64,000 nt of DNA from Anaeromyxobacter oryzae (GTDB lineage Bacteria > Myxococcota > Myxococcia > Myxococcales > Anaeromyxobacteraceae). Location of the stretch: positions 6,122,501 through 6,186,500 of the forward strand of contig NZ_AP025591.1 in assembly GCF_023169945.1 (NCBI RefSeq). The letters run 5' to 3'. Below the pieces are notes generated by a model, which had not been told where the DNA came from, did not search any database, and saw nothing but the letters and a program-made list of their open reading frames with translations. A program made the translations under genes and the position numbers. Positions 17,501 through 26,921 of this stretch are shown piece by piece (the stretch's first letter is position 1; each line of letters starts with the position of its first letter).

Positions 17501-18229
17501 ATGCCCGCTCGCCTCGGCGTCAACGTCGATCACGTCGCGACGCTCCGACAGTCGCGCCGCACCCAGTACCCCGATCCCGTCGCCGCCGCGGTCCTCGCCG
17601 AGATGGGCGGGGCGGACCAGATCACGATCCACCTCCGGGAGGACCGCCGGCACATCCAGGAGCGCGATCTCCAGGTGATGCGGAAGACCGTCTCGACGCG
17701 CCTCAACCTCGAGATGGCCGCGACGCAGGACATGGTGAAGATCGCCTACGAGGTGAAGCCGGACGTCGCGACGCTCGTGCCCGAGCGCCGCGAGGAGCTC
17801 ACGACGGAGGGGGGCCTCGACGTGGTCGGCGGGCGCGAGAGCGTCCGGAAGGTCGTGAAGACGCTCCGGGACGCGGAGATCGAGGTGTCGCTGTTCATCG
17901 ACCCAGACCTCGACCAGGTGAAGGCGGCCCACCGCGCCGAGGCGCAGACGATCGAGCTCCACACCGGCCGCTACTGTGACGCGCGGCTCGCGAGCGACCG
18001 GCGGAAGGAGCTGTCCCGGATCATCGACGCGTGCAAGGCCGCCTCGAAGCTGGGGCTCGCCGTCGCGGCGGGGCACGGCCTCAACTACTCGAACGTCATC
18101 CCGGTCGCGGCGATCCCCGAGATCGAGGAGCTCAACATCGGGCATTCGATCGTCGCCCGCGCGGTGCTCGTCGGGTTCGAGCGCGCCGTGCGCGAGATGA
18201 AGGCGCTGCTCCGGGAGGCGCGGCCGTAG
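17501..18229 (+). CDS. pdxJ: Pyridoxine 5'-phosphate synthase
   Basis: 242 residues, TIM barrel, standard length. PdxJ condenses 1-deoxyxylulose-5-P with 3-amino-1-hydroxyacetone-phosphate in PLP synthesis. Recognisable motifs: LGVNVDHVATLRQSR at the N-terminus (active-site His), ITIHLREDRRHI, LNLEMAAT, LVPERREELTTEGGLDV, ELHTGRY, AGHGLNYSN and the terminal ELNIGHSIVARA phosphate loop. It pairs with acpS 22 bases downstream, the common pdxJ-acpS order of proteobacteria. PLP supply is relevant to the lysine aminomutase and HisC also encoded here. Confidence 0.97.
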   Translation: MPARLGVNVDHVATLRQSRRTQYPDPVAAAVLAEMGGADQITIHLREDRRHIQERDLQVMRKTVSTRLNLEMAATQDMVKIAYEVKPDVATLVPERREELTTEGGLDVVGGRESVRKVVKTLRDAEIEVSLFIDPDLDQVKAAHRAEAQTIELHTGRYCDARLASDRRKELSRIIDACKAASKLGLAVAAGHGLNYSNVIPVAAIPEIEELNIGHSIVARAVLVGFERAVREMKALLREARP

Positions 18230-18239
18230 CGCGGCCGCC

Positions 18240-18250
18240 GGGGGGGGGGG
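18240..18250 (+). repeat. G11 homopolymer before acpS
   Basis: Eleven consecutive G residues end one base before the acpS GTG at 18252 and may serve as its ribosome site. Runs this long are prone to slippage, and also to sequencing error. Confidence 0.8.
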
Positions 18251-18251
18251 C

Positions 18252-18634
18252 GTGATCCTCGGCTTCGGCATGGACGTGGTCGAGATCGCCCGGATGGCGC
18301 GGATCCTGGCGGGCCCGCCCGCGCGGGCCGAGCGGTTCCTCGCGCGCGTGTTCACGCCCGCGGAGCGTGCCTACTGCGACGCGCGGCAGGATCGCGCCGG
18401 GCGGTACGCGGCGCGCTTCGCCGCGAAGGAGGCCGCGGTCAAGGCGCTCGGCGCGCCCGCGGGCGTCCGCTGGTCCGAGCTCGAGGTGATCCGCGCCGAG
18501 GGGGCGCCGTCGCTGACCCTCGCGGGCGCAGCCGCCGCGGCGGGCGCCCGGCTCGGCGTCGCGCGCGTCTTCCTCACCATCACCCATGACGCGGGCGTCG
18601 CCGCGGCCGCCGTCATCCTGGAGGGCGCTCAGCG

Positions 18635-18638
<4 letters not shown>
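18252..18638 (+). CDS. acpS: Holo-[acyl-carrier-protein] synthase
   Basis: 128 residues from GTG 18252. AcpS transfers 4'-phosphopantetheine from CoA to apo-ACP. The Mg-binding Asp is in GFGMDVVEIARM near the N-terminus, and the second motif FAAKEAAVKALG carries the Glu and Lys. The end FLTITHDAGVAAAAVIL matches the family. The ATG of the next gene overlaps its stop (ATGA). Translation depends on a G11 tract immediately upstream, discussed separately. Confidence 0.95.
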
Positions 18639-20163
<1,525 letters not shown>

Positions 20164-20167
<4 letters not shown>

Positions 20168-20673
20168 CCCCGGAGCGGTTCACGGCGGCGCGGACGACCC
20201 GGTCCGCCGCCGCGACGCGCGCCCTCGGCGCGCGCCTCGGCGCGCTGCTCGAGCCGGGCGACGTCGTGGCGCTCGAGGGGGACCTCGGCGCCGGAAAGAC
20301 GCAGCTCGTCCGCGGCGCCTGCGAGGGCGCCGAGGTCCCCGCGGACGAGGTGTCGAGCCCGAGCTTCGCCATCGTCGCGACGTACCGCGGCCGGCTCCCG
20401 GTCCATCACGCCGATCTCTACCGGATCGCGGACGAGGACGAGCTGTACGGGACCGGCTTCGGCGATCTCGTCGGGGCGGACGGCGCGCTGCTCGTCGAGT
20501 GGGCCGATCGGATCCCCGGCGCGCTCCCCCGGGAGCGGCTCACGATCCGGCTCGCGCACGATCCGGTGAAGCCGTCGGTCCGCCACGTGGAGCTCGAGGG
20601 GATCGGCGCGCGCCACGCGGCCCTCGCGCGCGCGCTCGCGGCGCGGGCCGTCCCCGCCGGCCGTTCGCGCTAG
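20164..20673 (+). CDS. tsaE: tRNA threonylcarbamoyladenosine ATPase TsaE
   Basis: 169 residues from a GTG that overlaps the nnrD stop. Walker A is GDLGAGKT (39-46), followed by the family motifs SSPSFAIV and HADLYRI and the C-terminal LVEWADRI. TsaE is the ATPase partner of the TsaB-TsaD complex making t6A37 in ANN-decoding tRNAs. The stop shares bases with the stop of the convergent PAP2 gene (CTAG). Last gene of the plus-strand run that starts at tilS. Confidence 0.94.
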
Positions 20674-21548
20674 AAGCGGCCGACCAGCGAGACCCCGGTC
20701 GCGCCCGCCACGGGGAGGGGCGCCACGCCGAGCGACGGTCCCCGCCGGTCTCGCGCCGGCGAGGCGCGGTGCAGCACCACCCACCGCCCGACCGACCACC
20801 CGAGCGTCGATCCGAGGAGCGACTCGGAGAGGAAGTGCCGGTGGTCGATCACGTGGAAGACGACGACACCGCCGACGAGCGTGTGCAGCCCGACCTGGGC
20901 CCACATGGGCGGCTCGAAGTAGGCCGTCCCCGCGGAGAGGAGCGCGTACAGCGTCGCGGCGTGCCCGGACGGCGTGCCGGCCGGGTAGACGCGGAAGGCC
21001 GTGGCGGGCCCGTGGACCCGGCCCGTCCGGTCGCCGTCCCGCGGCCCCTCGCGGCCGACCGCGAACTTCACCGCGAGATGATAGACTTGCGACACGGCCA
21101 CGGCCTCGCCCATGAGCGACATGCCCTGCGCGACGTAGGCGCGGTCGTGCGTCGCCGCCCACCACCAGGTCCCGAACCCGCCCACGGCGATGCCGGCCCA
21201 GAGCACGGGCTGCATGACGTCGTTCCAGACGAGGGGGAGGTGCGGGTCCACCTCGGAGCTGATCCAGCGATCGAGCCGCACGTCCGCCGACGGGTCGTCG
21301 ACCATGAGCGCGACGCTGGTGTCGAGGACGAGCGCGAGCGGGATCGCGTCCTCGGCGGACCACCGCGGCACGTCGGCGGGGATCGCCACGACGTCGAGCA
21401 GGACGCGCGCGATGACGTTCCGGTCGTCGTAGCGCGTCCCGTCGCCGAGGCCGAAGCTGGGCCGCGGCTCGTCCCCGAGCGCGACCGCAGGCGGGGCGCC
21501 GATCGCAGCGGCGGCGAGCGCCGCCGCGAGGCACGTCGCAGGGATCAC
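20670..21548 (-). CDS. PAP2-family phosphatase
   Basis: 292 residues from a GTG start at 21548, beginning with a signal-like segment ending near AVALG. Membrane helices and a PAP2 core follow. Motif 2 PSGH is intact (193-196). Motif 1 begins with Lys161 but has GPR in place of the usual RP after six residues. Motif 3 has His238 with Glu242 where Asp is usual (RHFLSE). These deviations may alter activity. Family members dephosphorylate phosphatidic acid, undecaprenyl diphosphate or similar lipids at the periplasmic face. It converges on tsaE with shared stop bases, so there is no room for an intergenic terminator. Confidence 0.8.
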   Translation of the reverse strand: MIPATCLAAALAAAAIGAPPAVALGDEPRPSFGLGDGTRYDDRNVIARVLLDVVAIPADVPRWSAEDAIPLALVLDTSVALMVDDPSADVRLDRWISSEVDPHLPLVWNDVMQPVLWAGIAVGGFGTWWWAATHDRAYVAQGMSLMGEAVAVSQVYHLAVKFAVGREGPRDGDRTGRVHGPATAFRVYPAGTPSGHAATLYALLSAGTAYFEPPMWAQVGLHTLVGGVVVFHVIDHRHFLSESLLGSTLGWSVGRWVVLHRASPARDRRGPSLGVAPLPVAGATGVSLVGRF

Positions 21549-21555
21549 GATGCCT

Positions 21556-21909
21556 TCACTGGCGCGTCGGCGCGCCGTTGCACGCATCCGGCTCCGCGAC
21601 GCACGGGTCGAACGAGGCCGCGCACGGCGTCGCGGTGAAGGGACCCCGGAGCTCGCCGACCACCGTCGCCCCATCGATGAAGCGCAGGCCGACGAATCCC
21701 GTCGGCTCCGTGGCGGCGATGGGGAGGGCGAGGCAGAAGCGGACGGACACGGTACCTCCATTGGTCGAGTACGCACCATCAGGGCCACCGACCCTCGACT
21801 CCGTCAACGCCACGTCCGAGTGCCACCTCGCGCGTGCGACACGCGCGCTCCGTGCGTGGCGGCGCGCAGCTCGAGTTCCAGGCCCAGGTCCTCGGCGACC
21901 CGCTGCCAT
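21556..21909 (-). pseudogene. Short reading frame, probable gene remnant
   Basis: An open frame of about 117 residues whose last 75 look protein-like (RFCLALPIAATEPTGFVGLRF, then a four-Cys end), with the high third-position GC of local genes. The first 40 residues are Arg-rich and lower in coding character. It ends 7 bases before the PAP2 start on the same strand. No start with a good ribosome site, no family recognised. It could be the 3' remnant of a secreted-protein gene, or a real small gene with a mis-placed start. The surrounding 449-base gap (21549-21997) holds nothing else apart from the ribosome site of the next gene. Confidence 0.3.
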
Positions 21910-21997
21910 GACCGTGGCGGCTCTGCGCGCATCCCCACGGGTGCGGTAGATCCTTTCCGGGCGCCGGGCGTTACCCGGTGCAAAAGGAGATCTCCGC

Positions 21998-23647
21998 ATG
22001 CGCCTCGCCGTCGCGCTCGCCGCGCTCGTGCCCGTCCTCGCCGCAGCCTCCCCGGCCGTCGTGAAGCCGCCATCCCGCATCGACGCGGTGACCGTCTACG
22101 CCTCGAGCGCCCGCGTCGAGCGGGTCGCGCGCCTGGAGCTGCCCACGGGCGCCGCGCGGGTGGTGCTGCAGGGGCTCCCCGACGGGCTCGACGACGACTC
22201 GATCCGCGTGCGCGGGGAGGGCGCCGCGAAGGCCCGGCTCTTCGGCGTGACCGTGGAGCGCGTCACGGGGGAGGGCGCGATGGCGGCCGAGGCGCGCGCG
22301 GCGGAGTCGGAGCTGGAGCGGCTGGGCGACGAGGACCGCGCGCTCGACGATCGGATCGCGGCGGCGAAGGCGCGCGCCAGGTTCGTGGAGTCGCTCCGGT
22401 CGAGCTACTCCGAGGAGCGCGCGAAGAACCTCGCGGTCCGCGGCGTCTCGGCGAAGGAATGGGCCGAGCTCGTCTCGTTCGTGGACGCGGAGCTGGCCCG
22501 CGCCGCCACGGAGCAGCGCGCCGCGGAGCGTGCGCGGCGGGAGCTCGCGCGCAAGGTGACGCAGGCGCGCGCCGACCTGGACAAGGTGCAGGCGAAGCGC
22601 GCGGTGACGACCAAGGCCGTCGCGGTCGAGCTCGAGGCGGAGCGCGGCGGCGCGTTCGAGCTGGTGGTCTCGTACACGGTCGCCGCCGCGGGGTGGCGGC
22701 CGATCTGGGACGCGCGCCTCGCCCCGGAGACCTCGATCGTGGAGCTGTCCTTCCTCGGGTCCGTCTGGCAGGCGTCCGGCGAGGACTGGAGCGACGTCCG
22801 CCTCTCGGTCTCCACCGCGCAGCCGTCGCGCGGGCTGTACGTGCCGCGGCTCGACCCGGTGTACCTGACGAAGGTCGCGCCTCGCCCGCCGTCGCGCCTC
22901 GTGCCGATGTCCCCGCGGTCCGCCGGCTCGCCGCCGCCGGCGATGGCCGCCGACAAGTCCGTGGCTCGGCAGGAGGAGCCGGCGCAGGAGCTGGAGACGC
23001 CGCAGGCCGCGGTGCAGGAGGGCCTCCTCGCCGCGACCTTCACCGCCCCGCGGCGCGAGTCGGTGGACGGGGCCGGACAGCCGCGGAAGGTGCCGCTGGC
23101 GCGCTTCCCGCTCAAGGCGACGCTCGTGCGCACCGCGGCCCCGCGCGCCGAGGCGGCGGCGTTCCTCACGGCGAAGGCGGTGAACGAGACCGGGTTCCCG
23201 CTCCTCGCGGGCGACGCGGGCGTGTACGTGGGCGAGGACTTCGCCGGACGGGCGCCGCTGCCGTTCACGCCCGCGGGCGGGGAGCTCGAGCTCGCGTTCG
23301 GGCAGGACGCGCGCGTCGAGGTCGACCGGAAGGTGCTCGAGCGCAAGCACGAGACCGCCGGCCTGGTCTCGAAGGACGACCTGTACCGCTACCGGGTGCG
23401 CGTGAGCCTCAAGAACCGGTACGCGACGCCCGTCGCGGTGAAGCTCCTGGACCTGGTGCCGGTGAGCCGCGAGGAGAAGATCGCGGTGAAGATCCTGGAT
23501 GGCACGACCGCGCCAACGCGCGAGGACCCCGAGCGCCCGGGCGTGCGCATCCACGAGCTCACGCTCGCGCCGCGCGAGGAGCGCGTCGTCGAGCTGCGCT
23601 ACGAGGTGAGGGCGCCCTGCGGGTTCCCGGTCGCGGGGCTGGACTAG
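21998..23647 (+). CDS. DUF4140/DUF4139 (MuiA-like) secreted protein
   Basis: 549 residues with a signal peptide (MRLAVALAALVPVLAAAS). Order: DUF4140 beta domain (about 25-110), a coiled-coil (about 95-200, rich in Ala, Glu and Arg), the DUF4139 domain beginning SYTVAAAGWRPIWDARL, interrupted by a Pro/Ser/Ala linker (about 285-365), and the remainder ending EERVVELRYEVRAPCGFPVAG. The family is called mucoidy inhibitor A in some annotations but its biochemical role is unknown. A strong ribosome site (AAAGGAGA) precedes the ATG. Located in the cell envelope. A GC hairpin at 23662-23687 separates it from the convergent amidotransferase gene. Confidence 0.85.
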   Translation: MRLAVALAALVPVLAAASPAVVKPPSRIDAVTVYASSARVERVARLELPTGAARVVLQGLPDGLDDDSIRVRGEGAAKARLFGVTVERVTGEGAMAAEARAAESELERLGDEDRALDDRIAAAKARARFVESLRSSYSEERAKNLAVRGVSAKEWAELVSFVDAELARAATEQRAAERARRELARKVTQARADLDKVQAKRAVTTKAVAVELEAERGGAFELVVSYTVAAAGWRPIWDARLAPETSIVELSFLGSVWQASGEDWSDVRLSVSTAQPSRGLYVPRLDPVYLTKVAPRPPSRLVPMSPRSAGSPPPAMAADKSVARQEEPAQELETPQAAVQEGLLAATFTAPRRESVDGAGQPRKVPLARFPLKATLVRTAAPRAEAAAFLTAKAVNETGFPLLAGDAGVYVGEDFAGRAPLPFTPAGGELELAFGQDARVEVDRKVLERKHETAGLVSKDDLYRYRVRVSLKNRYATPVAVKLLDLVPVSREEKIAVKILDGTTAPTREDPERPGVRIHELTLAPREERVVELRYEVRAPCGFPVAGLD

Positions 23648-23661
23648 GTGCGACCGGCGGG

Positions 23662-23687
23662 CGGCGGCGCGGACGAGGGCGCCGCCG
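23662..23687. terminator. Hairpin between convergent genes
   Basis: CGGCGGCGC (23662-23670) pairs with GCGCCGCCG (23679-23687) over an 8-base loop. No T-run follows on either strand, so termination is only suggested by position between two convergent stops. Confidence 0.35.
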
Positions 23688-23688
23688 C

Positions 23689-24462
23689 TCACGCCGCATG
23701 CATAGGCCGGCGGACGATGCGGATCCCGTCCTCGGTCCCGACGAAGACGTCCTCGGGCACGTCCTCCCAGCGACCGCGCCCGATCCGTTCGCTCGCAACG
23801 ACGAACGCGTGCCGCGGGGCCGTGTCGGCGGCGACGTGCAGCGTTCGGCCGCGGCGGGTGGCCGCGAGGAGCCGGCCGTCGGTCACGACGAGGTTCAGCG
23901 ACGACGGCTTCGGCGAGGGCACCGCGTCCGCCACGCGCAGCACGAGCGCGGTGACCTCGGCGAGGCCGCGCCGGACGTCCTCGAGGGACGGGGACGCGAG
24001 CCCTCCGCGGGCGCGGAGCCGCGTGAGGAACAGGTAGAACAGCCGCTCGCTGTCCGTGTCCCCGCGGATGCGCCCGCGCAGATCGGGATCGATCTCGGCG
24101 GCCAGCGCTGCGCGCACGCCGGGGTCGTCCCGGTACCGCGCGACCGTCCCGTTGTGGGCGAAGAGCCACCGGTCGTGCAGGAACGGATGGGTGTTCTCGT
24201 GCTGGACGGGACCGATGCTGGCGTCACGCACGTGGGCGACGACGACGCTCGACCGGATCGCGCGCCCCGCCGTGACGAAGCTCTCGTCGGCGTGCGCGGG
24301 GAGGATGCCGCGGCGGACGTGCGGCGCGCCCTCCACGTACCAGCCGATGCCCCAGCCGTGGGGGTGCCTGTGGGACTGGAACCGGAGCGCGTTCTCTGCG
24401 CTGCAGAGGGGCTCGCAGGTGTCGAAGCCCGCGTGGGCGTGCTGGCCGAAGAGGCGGCACAT
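23689..24462 (-). CDS. Class II glutamine amidotransferase
   Basis: 257 residues of the YafJ/Ntn-hydrolase type. Catalytic Cys2 follows the initiator Met (MCRLFG), and HPHGWGIGWY, HVRDASIG, ENTHPF and FAHNGTV match the glutaminase core, with GDTDSERLFYLFL further on. No synthase domain is attached, so the ammonia acceptor is unknown; related proteins are annotated as putative gamma-glutamyl-hercynylcysteine hydrolase-like or general amidotransferases. A TACATT -10 eleven bases before the ATG predicts a very short leader. Monocistronic by position. Confidence 0.9.
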   Translation of the reverse strand: MCRLFGQHAHAGFDTCEPLCSAENALRFQSHRHPHGWGIGWYVEGAPHVRRGILPAHADESFVTAGRAIRSSVVVAHVRDASIGPVQHENTHPFLHDRWLFAHNGTVARYRDDPGVRAALAAEIDPDLRGRIRGDTDSERLFYLFLTRLRARGGLASPSLEDVRRGLAEVTALVLRVADAVPSPKPSSLNLVVTDGRLLAATRRGRTLHVAADTAPRHAFVVASERIGRGRWEDVPEDVFVGTEDGIRIVRRPMHAA

Positions 24463-24473
24463 CGGCGGCGAAG

Positions 24474-24479
24474 AATGTA
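24474..24479 (-). promoter_or_regulatory. -10 element of the amidotransferase gene
   Basis: TACATT on the minus strand (24479-24474), followed by 11 bases and the ATG. The expected start gives a leader of about 5 bases. Sequence GTTACATTC resembles the one before pdxJ (GGTTACATTC). Confidence 0.5.
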
Positions 24480-24519
24480 ACAGCCGCGCGGCGCCGGGGC
24501 CAAGCCGCGGCGCCGCGCC

Positions 24520-25098
24520 TCACGCGCGCCGCCCGCTCTCCCCGGTCCGGATCGCCGTGCCCACGAGGTGCGCGAGGCGGAGCGGCTCCGGGACCGCGCC
24601 GCGGTCCGTGAGTCGCGGGAGCGCCGCGGCGACCGCCTCGGGAGCGGCGCCCTGGACCTGGAAGCAGAACCCGCCCAGCCGGTGCACCGGGCCTGCGGCG
24701 CGGAGGAGCGCGAGCCGGCGCCCGGGGCGCGGGAGGCGGACGAGCGCGGCCTCGACCGCCTCGAGATCGGGTGGGCGGCGCATCACGGCGACGCACGGCC
24801 GGTCGAGCGCCGCGGCCAGCGCCGGGAGGTCGACGAGGTTGAAGCCCCCGAAGCCGAGGCCGTCGAGGAGCACGAGGTGGAGCTGCGGGAGGAACTTCCC
24901 GGCCGTGAGCAGGCGAACGATGACGGCCGTCGCATCCCAGCCGTCCTGGCGCACGGTGCCCCAGACCAGCCCCTCGAACCGCGTCCCGGCGCAGACGACG
25001 CCGGCGAGCCCGACCCGGCCGCGGCGGCCGCGCTCGAACGGCGCGTCGTCGAAGCCGATGGCGCGGAGCGTCCGGCCGGGCGGCGGCAGGGAGGTCAC
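24520..25098 (-). CDS. DUF99 (endonuclease dU-like) protein
   Basis: 192 residues from a GTG overlapping the upstream stop (GTGA). It opens LRAIGFDDAPF and continues with LDGLGFGGFNLVD and PCVAVMRRPP, the signature blocks of DUF99, a family related in fold to endonuclease V and described in archaea as a dU-directed endonuclease. Bacterial members are uncommon and untested, so activity is an inference. It is the last gene of a minus-strand unit hutU-hutI-phosphodiesterase-DUF99, with no obvious functional link to histidine use. Confidence 0.8.
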   Translation of the reverse strand: MTSLPPPGRTLRAIGFDDAPFERGRRGRVGLAGVVCAGTRFEGLVWGTVRQDGWDATAVIVRLLTAGKFLPQLHLVLLDGLGFGGFNLVDLPALAAALDRPCVAVMRRPPDLEAVEAALVRLPRPGRRLALLRAAGPVHRLGGFCFQVQGAAPEAVAAALPRLTDRGAVPEPLRLAHLVGTAIRTGESGRRA

Positions 25099-25616
25099 AG
25101 GGTCGCGACGAACGGGTCGCCGTGCCGGTGCGCCGCGTCGCCCTCGAGGTCGTAGAAGGTCACCTCCGCGCGGCGGCCGCGGATCGACAGCAGCGCGGCG
25201 CAGCGCGGGAGCCTGAACCGCCGGGGTCCGGCGCTGCCGGGGTTCACGTAGAGGCGACCATCCACGACGGCGGCGCCGGGGTGGTGCGAGTGGCCGTGGA
25301 TCACGATCTCGGGGCGCTCCCGCGGGAGCAGGGCGCGCGCGGGCGGCTTCGGGCGCTCGCGCGGGCCGAGGTCGTGGACCACGAGGATCCGGAGGGCGCC
25401 GGCCTCGACGAGGGCCGTCTCCGGCAGGTGGGCGAACGCGGGGCCGTGGTCGTTGTTGCCGCGCACGACGGTGAGCGGCGCGACGTCGGCGAGGAGGTCG
25501 AGGATGTCCGGCTTCACGACGTCGCCGGCGTGCACCACGCGAGCGCAGCCGCGGAACAGGGGGAGGAGCTTCGCGTCCACGAGACCGTGCGTGTCGGAGA
25601 CGAGGCCGAGCGTCAC
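25095..25616 (-). CDS. YfcE/MJ0936-type metallophosphoesterase
   Basis: 173 residues from a GTG three bases after the hutI stop. All metal-binding motifs are visible: SDTHG near residue 7, HAGDVV near 29, GNND near 53, VHDLG and the terminal GHSHHPG, NPGSAG. Family members are Mn-dependent phosphodiesterases with broad in vitro substrates and unclear physiological role. It overlaps the DUF99 gene by 4 bases, so the pair is translationally coupled. Confidence 0.9.
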   Translation of the reverse strand: MTLGLVSDTHGLVDAKLLPLFRGCARVVHAGDVVKPDILDLLADVAPLTVVRGNNDHGPAFAHLPETALVEAGALRILVVHDLGPRERPKPPARALLPRERPEIVIHGHSHHPGAAVVDGRLYVNPGSAGPRRFRLPRCAALLSIRGRRAEVTFYDLEGDAAHRHGDPFVATL

Positions 25617-25619
25617 GGC

Positions 25620-26900
25620 TCACCTGCAGTCGACGGCGCTCGTCGGCGTGCCCTCGTGCACGACGCGCCCGCGCTTCACCACCGTCAGGGCGTGGTTCAC
25701 CGCCATGTGCCAGGCGAGGTGCTCGGCCGAGCCGCAGCCCCAGAGGACCAGGTCCGCCTCCGCCCCCGGCGCGAGGCGGCCGAGATCGGGCCGCCGGAGG
25801 GCGCGCGCGCCGCCCGCGGTGAAGGCGACGAGCGCCTCCGCCGGCGAGAGCCGGAGCTTCAGGCACGCGAGCGACAGCGCGAGCCCGACGTTCTCGCTCA
25901 TGGCGCTCCCCGGGTTGAGGTTGGTCGCGAGCGACACGGGGACGCCGGCGTCGAGGAGACGGCGGGCGGGGGCCCACCGCTCGGACCCGAGGAACAGCGT
26001 GGAGAGCGGCAGGAGCCCGGCGACGACGCCGGCCCCGGCGAGGGCGGCGACGCCCGCGTCGTCGACCTCCTCGAGGTGGTCGGCGCTCGCCGCCCCGAGG
26101 TCCGCTGCGAGCTGGGCACCGCCACCCGAGGTGAGCTGATCGGCGTGCACGCGGGGGACGAGACCGCGGGCCCGGGCCGCGTCGAGGATCCGGCGCGCCT
26201 CGTCGAGCCGGAACGCGCCCTCCTCGATGAAGACGTCGCAGAACGCGGCGAGCTTCTCCTTCGCGACGGCCGGCACGAGCTCCTCGCAGATCCGGGAGAC
26301 GAAGCCGGCCCGGTCGCCGCCCCACTGCGGCGGGACCGCGTGGAGGAGGAGCGTGGGGACGATCGTGACCTGCCCGAACAGCGCCTGCCCGAGCCGCTGG
26401 ATGATCCGGAGGAGCCGGAGCTCGGCCTCGACGGTGAGGCCGTACCCGCTCTTCACCTCGATGGTGGTGACGCCCTGCTGGAGGAGCCGCCGCGCCCGGG
26501 CGGCGGCGTCCTCGAACAGCGTCTCGTCCGGGGCGGCGTTCGTCGCGCGCGTCGTGACCGCGATGCCGCCGCCGGAGAGCGCGACCTCGAGGTAGCTCCG
26601 GCCGGTGACGCGGAGCGCGAACTCGCCGGCGCGCTCGCCGGCGAAGACGAGGTGCGTGTGCGAGTCGACGAGTCCCGGCGTGACGAGGCCGCCCCGCGCG
26701 TCGAGCACGCGAGCGCCGTCGAGGTCCACGGCGTCCTCGACGTCGCGGTCCCGGCCGATCCAGGCGACGTGGCGGTCCGCGACGGCGACGGCTGCGCCGT
26801 AGAGGAGGCCGACGTCGGAGGGGCCGCGATCGCACGTGGCGACGACCGCGTTGCGGACGACGAGGGTGACGTTCGGGCGGAGCGAGGTGGGCGCGGGCAC
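25620..26900 (-). CDS. hutI: Imidazolonepropionase
   Basis: 426 residues, amidohydrolase TIM barrel. HutI opens imidazolone-5-propionate to N-formimino-L-glutamate, the third step of histidine breakdown. Metal and substrate motifs visible: VDSHTHLVF, EVKSGYGL, HADQL with SGGGAQ, SADHLEE and ATNLNPGS. The GTG start at 26900 lacks a strong ribosome site but gives the normal family length; hutU ends 21 bases upstream. The next steps (hutF/hutG) and histidase (hutH) are not in the window. Confidence 0.96.
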   Translation of the reverse strand: MPAPTSLRPNVTLVVRNAVVATCDRGPSDVGLLYGAAVAVADRHVAWIGRDRDVEDAVDLDGARVLDARGGLVTPGLVDSHTHLVFAGERAGEFALRVTGRSYLEVALSGGGIAVTTRATNAAPDETLFEDAAARARRLLQQGVTTIEVKSGYGLTVEAELRLLRIIQRLGQALFGQVTIVPTLLLHAVPPQWGGDRAGFVSRICEELVPAVAKEKLAAFCDVFIEEGAFRLDEARRILDAARARGLVPRVHADQLTSGGGAQLAADLGAASADHLEEVDDAGVAALAGAGVVAGLLPLSTLFLGSERWAPARRLLDAGVPVSLATNLNPGSAMSENVGLALSLACLKLRLSPAEALVAFTAGGARALRRPDLGRLAPGAEADLVLWGCGSAEHLAWHMAVNHALTVVKRGRVVHEGTPTSAVDCR

Positions 26901-26921
26901 GGGTCCGGGGTGGGTTGGGGG

